A stretch of 35,084 nt of DNA, from contig JAHQVX010000068.1 in NCBI GenBank assembly GCA_019634125.1, forward strand, positions 1 to 35,084. Reading direction: 5' to 3'. The translations under genes were made by a program, and so were the position numbers. This document shows positions 26,113 to 33,687 of this stretch, in pieces. The DNA comes from Saprospiraceae bacterium. Its GTDB lineage: Bacteria; Bacteroidota; Bacteroidia; Chitinophagales; JAHQVX01. Below the pieces are notes generated by a model that ran no database searches, was not told the origin of the DNA, and saw only the letters and a list, made by a program, of their open reading frames with translations. Each line of letters starts with the position of its first letter. Within the stretch, counting starts at the first letter, position 1.

Positions 26113-28425
26113 ATGGCTAAAAATTTATTGATCGTAGAGTCTCCTGCAAAAGCGAAAACCATTGAGAAGATCTTAGGGAAGGATTTTGTTGTAAAATCGA
26201 GCTTTGGCCATGTGCGTGATTTGGCGAAAAAAGACATGGGAATTGATGTAGAAGGCAACTACACCCCGAACTATGAAATTTCTGCGGATAAGAAGAAAGT
26301 GGTGTCTGAATTAAAGAAGCTAGCTAAAGATGCTGAAGTCTGGTTAGCGACGGATGAGGATCGGGAAGGAGAGGCTATTTCTTGGCATTTACTAGAGGTG
26401 TTGAATCTAGATCCGGCCACAACGAAGCGAATTGTTTTTCATGAAATCACCCCAACAGCTATCAAGAAAGCTGTTGCGAATCCAAGAACGGTGAACATTG
26501 ATTTAGTGAATGCCCAGCAAGCACGACGAATTTTAGATCGTTTAGTTGGTTTTGAGTTATCGCCTTTGCTTTGGAAGAAGATCAGTATGCGAAATAGTTT
26601 ATCGGCTGGTCGTGTACAGAGTGTCGCTGTTCGCTTATTGGTAGAACGTGAACGTGAGATTATTGGCTTTGACCCGCAAGCGTATTTTAAAGTGACGGCA
26701 GAGTTTGATGTAGATGGAACGACATTAAAAGCGGATTTAGGGAAGCGTTTCGATACAGAAGCTGAGGCGACAAGCTTTTTAGAAGCCTGCGCAAGCGCAG
26801 GCTTTTCGGTCAAAGACATCCAAGTAAAACCCTCGAAAAGAAAACCAGCTCCACCATTTACCACATCTACACTTCAGCAGGAAGCCAGTAGAAAGCTCGG
26901 TTACTCCGTAGCTCGAACCATGAGCGTAGCCCAACGCCTCTACGAGAATGGACATATTACCTATATGCGTACCGATTCTGTAAATCTGTCCGACTTGGCA
27001 TTAAATACCGCCAAGAAAGTCATTACTGAAGAATATGGTGCTGAATATTCAAAAACTCGAAAGTACACCACAAAAAAAGCTGGTGCACAAGAAGCCCACG
27101 AAGCCATTCGACCAACGTACATCAACAATATAACAATTGAAGCAGAACGCGACCAACAACGCCTTTATGAGCTCATCTGGAAACGCACGGTTGCCTCACA
27201 AATGGCGGAAGCTGAATTAGAAAAAACCACCATTAAAATCGATGTTTCGAACCGAGACGAAGATTTTTCTGCCAATGGCGAAGTCATCAAATTTGATGGT
27301 TTCCTAAAGTTATACATCGTTTCAAAAGACGAAGAGGACACAGAAGACGATAACACACAAGGATTACTTCCTCCTGTAAGCATAGGTCAAACATTGGGCT
27401 TGTTAACAGCTAGTGGCTTCCAAAAATTCACCAACCCGCCTTACCGTTTCACAGAAGCTAGTCTGGTGAAGAAATTAGAAGAATTAGGTATTGGCCGTCC
27501 TTCTACCTATGCTCCAACCATTAACACGATTCAAAAACGGGGTTATGTGGTGAAGGAAAATAGAGACGGACAAAAGCGTAAGGCTATTCAGTTACACCTC
27601 AATAACGGCCAAGTAGAAAGAAGTGAGCCGCTTGAAACGTTTGGAACAGAGCGTAATAAGTTATTTCCAACCGATTTAGGCATGGTTGTTACCGACTTTT
27701 TAAAGCAGCACTTCACCAATATCATGGACTATAGCTTCACGGCGAATATTGAGGCGCAATTCGATAAGATTGCAGACGGGGAGAAAGAATGGGTGGCTAC
27801 AGTAGACAACTTCTACAAGCCGTTTCATGAAAAGCTGAAAGACACTGAAGCCACAGCCGAGCGAGCCACCGGCGAGCGGGTTTTAGGCACTGACCCAGAT
27901 TCTGGAAGAGAGGTCTTGGTTCGGATTGGTAAATTTGGACCGATGGTCCAAATTGGTCGCGTCGATGAAGAAGAAAAACCACGTTTTGCCAGCCTACTTC
28001 CCGATCAACATCTAGAGACCATTACCTTCGAAGAAGCCATGGAACTCTTTAAACTCCCGAGAGTACTTGGGAAATCTGATAAAGGAGAAGACATTAAAGC
28101 AAATATTGGCCGATATGGACCTTATGTGCAATTGGGGAAAACTTTCGCCTCGATTCCTGAAGATAAAAATCCACATTCCATTACCTTAGAAGAAGCAGTA
28201 GTGCTGATTAAAGACAAATTAGAAGCTGCCGCTAAAAACACTATAGCCTCCTTTAACGAAGGAGAAATTCAAATTCTGAATGGACGCTATGGCCCTTACA
28301 TTAAACAAGGGAAACGCAACTTCAAAATTCCAAAGGACAGAAAACCAGAGGAGTTAACCTTAGAAGATTGCCAGGAAATTATAGAAAACGCTCCACCGCC
28401 AAGACGAGGCAGAGGACGCAAATAA
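26113..28425 (+). CDS. topA: DNA topoisomerase I
   Basis: NLLIVESPAKAKTIEKILG; WLATDEDREGEAISWHL; SAGRVQSVAVRLLVERE; HITYMRTDSVNLS; repeated C-terminal GRYGPYVQLGK units. Confidence 0.97.
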   Translation: MAKNLLIVESPAKAKTIEKILGKDFVVKSSFGHVRDLAKKDMGIDVEGNYTPNYEISADKKKVVSELKKLAKDAEVWLATDEDREGEAISWHLLEVLNLDPATTKRIVFHEITPTAIKKAVANPRTVNIDLVNAQQARRILDRLVGFELSPLLWKKISMRNSLSAGRVQSVAVRLLVEREREIIGFDPQAYFKVTAEFDVDGTTLKADLGKRFDTEAEATSFLEACASAGFSVKDIQVKPSKRKPAPPFTTSTLQQEASRKLGYSVARTMSVAQRLYENGHITYMRTDSVNLSDLALNTAKKVITEEYGAEYSKTRKYTTKKAGAQEAHEAIRPTYINNITIEAERDQQRLYELIWKRTVASQMAEAELEKTTIKIDVSNRDEDFSANGEVIKFDGFLKLYIVSKDEEDTEDDNTQGLLPPVSIGQTLGLLTASGFQKFTNPPYRFTEASLVKKLEELGIGRPSTYAPTINTIQKRGYVVKENRDGQKRKAIQLHLNNGQVERSEPLETFGTERNKLFPTDLGMVVTDFLKQHFTNIMDYSFTANIEAQFDKIADGEKEWVATVDNFYKPFHEKLKDTEATAERATGERVLGTDPDSGREVLVRIGKFGPMVQIGRVDEEEKPRFASLLPDQHLETITFEEAMELFKLPRVLGKSDKGEDIKANIGRYGPYVQLGKTFASIPEDKNPHSITLEEAVVLIKDKLEAAAKNTIASFNEGEIQILNGRYGPYIKQGKRNFKIPKDRKPEELTLEDCQEIIENAPPPRRGRGRK
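26783..26804. repeat. In-CDS hairpin, 10-bp inverted repeat with 2-nt centre (or 9 bp + 4-nt loop) (topA)
   Basis: aagcctgcgc-aa-gcgcaggctt. Confidence 0.92.
27932..27954. repeat. In-CDS hairpin, 10-bp perfect stem, 3-nt loop (topA)
   Basis: aatttggacc-gat-ggtccaaatt. Confidence 0.88.
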
Positions 28426-28430
28426 GGCGC

Positions 28431-29315
28431 ATGGAAAACAAAGAGCTAAAGGCCTTAATTAGCTTACTAGACGACCCGGATGAAGCAGTCTTCGATCAAG
28501 TGAAAAAACGGATCGAACAATACGGTACGGCTGTTATCGATGACCTTGAAATGGCTTGGGAGAATTCTTTAGATCCGTTCTTTCAAGAACGTATTGAAGA
28601 CCTCATTTCAGTCATTCAAAAAAGCACCTTGCGGGAAAAGCTACAGCTTTGGTTAACCCGGAACTCCGATGACTTAATACAAGGCGCGATTCTCCTCGCT
28701 AAATTTCAGTACCCAGACATAAATGCTGCGGAAATCAAAGAAGAAATCAGTAAAATCAAGCAGGATATTTGGCTGGAACTCAACGACAACCTCACTCCAC
28801 TTGAATGCGTCAATGTATTCAACCAAATATTTTACGATACACACGGATTCTCAGGGAATTTGAAGAATGTCTACAATCCACAAAACAACTTTATTCACAC
28901 CGTTTTAGAACGTAGAAAGGGTAGTCCCATCATGTTGGGTATCATCTACCAGGCAATTGCTAATGAGCTCGACCTGCCGATCTTTGGTGTCGATTTGCCG
29001 TTTCATTTCGTATTGGCTTACTGTAAATACAAATATTCGAGAGAAAAGAAAGACTTCTATGCCGACAAAGATCAGGTCATCTTTTACATCAACCCTATCA
29101 GTAATGGGTTAATGTTCTCGAAAAATGAAATTCGAGATTACTTAAAACGCATGAAAATCAAGGAAGAAAAGCTTTTTTTCAAACCCGTTTCTAACAAACA
29201 AGTCATCCATACTTTGTTTCTTCAATTGAGTCAGTGCTACAAAAACAATAACGACACAGAAAAAGTAGAAGAACTACAAGCCTTCATCGATCTTTTTGAT
29301 GAAAATTATGAATAA
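28431..29315 (+). CDS. SirB1/transglutaminase-like family protein
   Basis: VFNQIFYDTHGFSGNLKNVYNPQNNFIHTVLERRKGSPIMLGIIYQAIANELDLPIFGVDLPFHFVLAY. ATG 28431 follows the topA stop. Confidence 0.88.
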   Translation: MENKELKALISLLDDPDEAVFDQVKKRIEQYGTAVIDDLEMAWENSLDPFFQERIEDLISVIQKSTLREKLQLWLTRNSDDLIQGAILLAKFQYPDINAAEIKEEISKIKQDIWLELNDNLTPLECVNVFNQIFYDTHGFSGNLKNVYNPQNNFIHTVLERRKGSPIMLGIIYQAIANELDLPIFGVDLPFHFVLAYCKYKYSREKKDFYADKDQVIFYINPISNGLMFSKNEIRDYLKRMKIKEEKLFFKPVSNKQVIHTLFLQLSQCYKNNNDTEKVEELQAFIDLFDENYE

Positions 29316-29374
29316 TTGAACTTTATGTTCAGATTTAGTCGTTGAATTGGTATTAATATTGCCATAGTATTAGC

Positions 29375-29689
29375 ATGAAACAATTTTTTCTTTTTTGGGG
29401 ACTACTTTTCTTCTTTTTTGGCATTCAAGCACAAGAAAAAAGTGATAGTGTTATTGTGATTGCAGGTGAAGTGTATTACAAAGACAGCCTGCCTGATTTA
29501 GAGATTCCTGCCATTGCCGTTCAATACAAACCACCAGGATATTATCAAAAACTACGTAGAGATGTTTTCCGAGCATACCCATATGCGATTCGTGTAGTGA
29601 GCTTAGTAGAGCAAGTAGAAGCGCACACGGAGACTATAAAAAAGAAAAAGCATAAGAAACGCTACATCAAAAGAAGGAAAAGATCATGA
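29375..29689 (+). CDS. DUF4294 protein, N-terminal half (signal peptide + VFRAYPYAIRV region); separated from its C-terminal half by a frame change
   Basis: Signal peptide MKQFFLFWGLLFFFFGIQAQ; RRDVFRAYPYAIRVVSLVEQVEAHTETIKKKKHKKRYIK is typical of the N-terminal half of DUF4294 proteins. Confidence 0.75.
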   Translation: MKQFFLFWGLLFFFFGIQAQEKSDSVIVIAGEVYYKDSLPDLEIPAIAVQYKPPGYYQKLRRDVFRAYPYAIRVVSLVEQVEAHTETIKKKKHKKRYIKRRKRS

Positions 29690-30009
29690 AAGACTTGTTT
29701 GAGGACAAAATGAAAAAATTGACCAAAAGGCAAGGCCGGATTTTAGTTCGCTTGATCAATCGAGAGATGGAAGAAGACACGGTGTATGACTTAATAAAAG
29801 AGTATAAGAACGGTGTAAATGCAAGAATGTGGCAAATTGTAGCCAAGAAATACGATTCCGATCTGAAAGCAGAATACGATCCGGACAATCCAGATAGTGA
29901 AGACTACGATATTGAGTTGATTGTGGAAGAAATAGAGAAGAGCTATAAGACAGCATTTTCAGACGATATTGTTGTTGACCCACCTACTTACAGAGACCTT
30001 CAACCATGA
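29686..30009 (+). CDS. DUF4294 protein, C-terminal half, in the -1 frame relative to the preceding ORF
   Basis: LFEDKMKKLTKRQGRILVRLINREMEEDTVYDLIKEYKNGVNARMWQIVAKKYDSDLKAEYDP matches the C-terminal signature of DUF4294 (KLTxxQGrlLikLIdRe...YdLIKe.rg...a.fwQ..a..fg..LK..YDP). Confidence 0.75.
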   Translation: MKDLFEDKMKKLTKRQGRILVRLINREMEEDTVYDLIKEYKNGVNARMWQIVAKKYDSDLKAEYDPDNPDSEDYDIELIVEEIEKSYKTAFSDDIVVDPPTYRDLQP

Positions 30010-30722
30010 AACTAGACATACTTGTATTTGCGGCACATCCTGATGATGCGGAGTTAGCTTGTTCGGGGACTATTGTTAAACACATTAAAGCTGGGAAAAA
30101 AGTAGGTGTGGTAGACCTGACCCGTGGAGAATTAGGGAGTAGAGGAAGTGCTGAGATCCGCCATCAAGAAGCTGCAAAAGCAAGTGAAATCATGGGTTTA
30201 GCAACCCGCGTTAATCTTGATTTAGGTGATGGCCGATTTGAAAATAATCATGAAAGCCGTTTAAAGTTAATCGAGCAAATTCGACGATTCCAGCCTGAGA
30301 TTGTGCTTGGGAATGCGATTAAAGATCGGCATTCAGATCATGGACGTGCAGCCGAACTAGCACGAGATGCCTGTTTTTACAGTGGTTTAGCAAAGATTGA
30401 AACCCAATGGCAAGGCGAATCTCAAGCACATTGGCGACCTAAAGCACTTTACCATTATATTCAAGATTACCATATCGAGCCCGATTTTGTTGTCGATATT
30501 TCAGAGGAATGGACGACCAAGAGAGCAGCTATTTCCGCCTTTAGTTCTCAATTTTTCTCTGGAGGTGTTGATGGCCCCGCCACACCAATTTCTTCTGAAG
30601 GGTTTTGGCATTTTCTAGAAGCCCGCGCTCGTGACTTTGGAAGACCTATAGGTGCGACTTACGGCGAAGGCTTTACCAGTGCTCGATACTTAGGTGTGGA
30701 TAACCTATTTGACCTCTCCTAA
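30006..30722 (+). CDS. bshB1: Bacillithiol biosynthesis deacetylase BshB1
   Basis: LDILVFAAHPDDAELACSGTI; VVDLTRGELGSRGSAEIRHQEA; HSDHGRAAELARDACFYSGL. Confidence 0.92.
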   Translation: MKLDILVFAAHPDDAELACSGTIVKHIKAGKKVGVVDLTRGELGSRGSAEIRHQEAAKASEIMGLATRVNLDLGDGRFENNHESRLKLIEQIRRFQPEIVLGNAIKDRHSDHGRAAELARDACFYSGLAKIETQWQGESQAHWRPKALYHYIQDYHIEPDFVVDISEEWTTKRAAISAFSSQFFSGGVDGPATPISSEGFWHFLEARARDFGRPIGATYGEGFTSARYLGVDNLFDLS

Positions 30723-30743
30723 GCTTCTTTTTACTTTTCCTGT

Positions 30744-31130
30744 ATGAAACGATCTCATACAGATTTTGCATTGCTTATCCTCCGAATTGGATTCGGTGTG
30801 TTAATGCTTGTAGGGCATGGTTTGCCAAAACTGAAGAAATTGATAAATGGTGACTTTAGGTTTCCTAAAGTGTTTGGAATGCCCGATTGGTTGGGTTTAA
30901 GTCTAGCTACTTTTTCAGAATTTCTTTGCGCGGCTTTGGTCATTTTAGGAGTAAAAACACGTTTAGCTACAGTTCCATTGATCATAACCATGTTGATAGC
31001 AGCCTTTGTGATACATGGTTCGGATGGCTGGTTTGGTTCGCCCAGTAAAGAATTAGCACTACTTTATTTATTTCCTTTCTTAGCGCTTTTCTTCTCTGGG
31101 CCAGGAAAGTATTCAATTGATAAAATGTAA
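30744..31130 (+). CDS. DoxX family membrane protein
   Basis: LLILRIGFGVLMLVGHGLPKL; SEFLCAALVILGVKTRLATVPLIITM; four predicted helices. Confidence 0.87.
   Translation: MKRSHTDFALLILRIGFGVLMLVGHGLPKLKKLINGDFRFPKVFGMPDWLGLSLATFSEFLCAALVILGVKTRLATVPLIITMLIAAFVIHGSDGWFGSPSKELALLYLFPFLALFFSGPGKYSIDKM
30853..30871. repeat. In-CDS hairpin, 8-bp perfect stem, 3-nt loop (doxX)
   Basis: actttagg-ttt-cctaaagt. Confidence 0.8.
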
Positions 31131-31973
31131 TCAGGCCTTTTCTAGAATTAGAATGTCCTGGAAGTAGATACCTGGATAGTTTTTCCAAGAACCTGGGTAA
31201 TATTGATTGATTTGAAACCCAGCTCCATTGATCCACTGAAAGAGAACAGTCTTAGGAATAGCAATCGCTTTTTCGGGAATATCTGCCCATTCTGTGGTTT
31301 TCCAGTGTGCTGACTCATAAGCGTTTTTGGGAAATAACCAACGCCCTTCGGGCGTTGGAACACGACGATTCACACCACCTTGAGCTTCAAATGAAGCATA
31401 GTGTTCATCCAAAACGAAAAATGTAAGCACTGCTTTGGCACCAGGTCGAAGTACTCGATGCACTTCATCCAAATAATAGCGAGCATCTGCCTCATTAAAA
31501 TGGGTCCAAACCGAGAGCGCAGTAACGACATCATAGGCTGCATCTTCAACCGGCCAAATAGGGCGTTGATCACCTTGTTCATTGTAATACGCATTTGAAG
31601 CATCGATGTGGTAGAAACTTGTATTTCTCGGATCGAAATGCGCTTTGCAAAATTCAATCTGAGCCCGATCCACATCAATTCCAGAATAACTTCCACCGTC
31701 TTCGATCAATGACTCTGCAGCTAAGCCTAGAATTCCAGAACCACAGCCCACATCAAGAATGGCAACATCTTCCGCTTCCACTTGTTGATGAAGAATCGTT
31801 TGGAATATGCCGATTACATAAGCCCAATCGGCATAGGATACTTTTCCACCAAGCCGTTGTTTTAAGTACGGAATTCTCCGGATGTTATTCGCTTTGCCAG
31901 TGTAGGAACGGTCCACTCGCACAAATACTCGATCGAGCAATTGATATATCCATAGTTTGACGCGGGCAATCAT
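31131..31973 (-). CDS. Class I SAM-dependent methyltransferase
   Basis: VAILDVGCGSGILGLAAESL; YDVVTALSVWTHFNEADARYYLDEVHRVLRPGAKAVLTFF. ATG 31973 forms an ATGA overlap with the GT2 stop. Confidence 0.9.
   Translation of the reverse strand: MIARVKLWIYQLLDRVFVRVDRSYTGKANNIRRIPYLKQRLGGKVSYADWAYVIGIFQTILHQQVEAEDVAILDVGCGSGILGLAAESLIEDGGSYSGIDVDRAQIEFCKAHFDPRNTSFYHIDASNAYYNEQGDQRPIWPVEDAAYDVVTALSVWTHFNEADARYYLDEVHRVLRPGAKAVLTFFVLDEHYASFEAQGGVNRRVPTPEGRWLFPKNAYESAHWKTTEWADIPEKAIAIPKTVLFQWINGAGFQINQYYPGSWKNYPGIYFQDILILEKA
31338..31358. repeat. In-CDS hairpin, 9-bp perfect stem, 3-nt loop (methyltransferase)
   Basis: ccaacgccc-ttc-gggcgttgg. Confidence 0.92.
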
Positions 31974-32905
31974 GGCAATAAATCTCTTAAAATTTCCTTG
32001 GATAATCGCAACCGAACATAGGTTTTGAAATTGGAGACTAAGAACACCAGACGTAGAATCCAAGAAGAATTAGAAAGTCGACCTAGGCAAAAAGCCCTGA
32101 AAGACCCAATTAATGTTTTGTCTTCTGCTGTTGCACCAACCAACTCAGCAAGCTGAGTTTGCAAATCAGCCCAGTCAACAAAAGACTGTATGTAATTCGT
32201 TCGATTTCGTTTCACAGCACCAATCCCTTGCTTTGTGGTGTCAATTCCCACTTGCTGGCCACTATGTACTCGATAGGTCATTAATGACTTCGATGTAAAG
32301 GCAGTAGTGACTGTTGGATCTAAAATTGCCAGCAAATGGAGCTGGCTATCGTGCAAAATATTATCAGACAATTCAGTTGTAGGAAAAGGATAGTAACGTT
32401 CGAAGAAATCCTTCCGAAGGGCAGCTGTAGCCCCAGTAACCATATTCTTTTGGGTTAACGATGTAAGCAAGCGTTCATGATTGTAATAACGTTGAATTCT
32501 GAACGGAAAGTGAATATCGAAGAGCGATTGGGAAGCATTGCTCAATTCAGCGTTGGTAAAGGTAAAGGCTACGTTGTCGCCTTGAAATAGTTGGAGTTGT
32601 TCTTCGATTTTATTTGGTTTCCAAACATCATCTTGGTCGGCTAGGAAAACAATTTGCCCAGAACAGGCATGAATCGTCTCGAAGAAATTCGCTTTCACCC
32701 CTAAACGACGGGAATGTTGGATGAGCGTAACTGGGAAAGACGCATTCGCTTGAAAAGCTTGAATAATCGATATGGTGTTATCGGTAGATCCGTCGTCTCC
32801 AATGATGAGCTCATCGGGCAAGATACTTTGCTGGGCAATACTCTGTAGTTGCTCCTTCAGGAAGGCAGCCCCATTGTACGTACATAACGCTACAGAAACT
32901 TTCAT
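31970..32905 (-). CDS. Glycosyltransferase family 2
   Basis: VSVALCTYNGAAFLKEQLQSIAQQSILPDELIIGDDGSTDNT; IVFLADQDDVWKPNKI. Confidence 0.93.
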   Translation of the reverse strand: MKVSVALCTYNGAAFLKEQLQSIAQQSILPDELIIGDDGSTDNTISIIQAFQANASFPVTLIQHSRRLGVKANFFETIHACSGQIVFLADQDDVWKPNKIEEQLQLFQGDNVAFTFTNAELSNASQSLFDIHFPFRIQRYYNHERLLTSLTQKNMVTGATAALRKDFFERYYPFPTTELSDNILHDSQLHLLAILDPTVTTAFTSKSLMTYRVHSGQQVGIDTTKQGIGAVKRNRTNYIQSFVDWADLQTQLAELVGATAEDKTLIGSFRAFCLGRLSNSSWILRLVFLVSNFKTYVRLRLSKEILRDLLP

Positions 32906-33687
32906 TGCTCAAGTGATCTTTTAGACAGTTCTTTTAGCTGGTTGTAAACATCGATGGTTTGTTGTTGCAACGGGATGGTGAGGGGCTTTAATGCCGTAGA
33001 AGTGAATAATGAATCATCTTTAACTTCTTGAATTGGAACGGCGTTCAGGTCAAAGCCCCAGCGGTTGAGGATGTTGAGCCCAAGCGGAGCTTGGGCTTCT
33101 AATTCCGCCAACTCCAAAATTACGCTCCGTTCAGGCCGAGCAGATGCATATTCCAAAAGCTGTTTGTTGTAAAATACATACGCCTTTTCAAAGCGCTTCA
33201 ACCATTTAAAGCGCATGGCATTCCACTTCAAGGTCTTCAGCAAGCCACTACGATGCATCATATACTCTTCGCGCTTCTCTAATGAAGCAATTACCTGTTT
33301 GGGATGTCGAAAAATAAATATTGAATACGCATCAGGCAATACGTTTGCCCAAAGCTGATTTAAGAACAAACAAGTTCGAGGATCTTTAAAACCAGCAACC
33401 GACTTAGCCACATATTTCGAAGCTAATAAAGCTTGAAGTTCCGATTCATCGCTTTCATCAACGGGTACTTCTGCTGATTTAGGAAACACATGAATGCCTT
33501 TCCGCAGCATTAAATCTTGCTGAAAGCGCATAATATCCTCATCTTCAAAATGCCCACGCGCATTCGAAAAGTTGCCCGGCAACAACTGATCTCCTACATC
33601 TAAACCACAACGCTGCAGCCAACCCGCTAGGAGCGAGGTTCCAGAGCGATGCATGCCACTAATGATTAGTAATCGCGTATTATTCAT
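32902..33687 (-). CDS. Sulfotransferase family protein
   Basis: 5'-PSB-like loop LLIISGMHRSGTSLLAGWLQRCGLDVG; GHFEDEDIMRFQQDLM; IFIFRHPKQVIASLEKRE. Confidence 0.88.
   Translation of the reverse strand: MNNTRLLIISGMHRSGTSLLAGWLQRCGLDVGDQLLPGNFSNARGHFEDEDIMRFQQDLMLRKGIHVFPKSAEVPVDESDESELQALLASKYVAKSVAGFKDPRTCLFLNQLWANVLPDAYSIFIFRHPKQVIASLEKREEYMMHRSGLLKTLKWNAMRFKWLKRFEKAYVFYNKQLLEYASARPERSVILELAELEAQAPLGLNILNRWGFDLNAVPIQEVKDDSLFTSTALKPLTIPLQQQTIDVYNQLKELSKRSLEQ
33077..33097. repeat. In-CDS hairpin, 9-bp perfect stem, 3-nt loop (sulfotransferase)
   Basis: agcccaagc-gga-gcttgggct. Confidence 0.92.

Noticed and set aside
1322-33097. In-CDS hairpins as a dispersed REP/MITE or RPE-like mobile palindrome family
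   Set aside because: The stems share no sequence with one another and some lie in conserved protein motifs, so copy-and-paste insertion is not supported.
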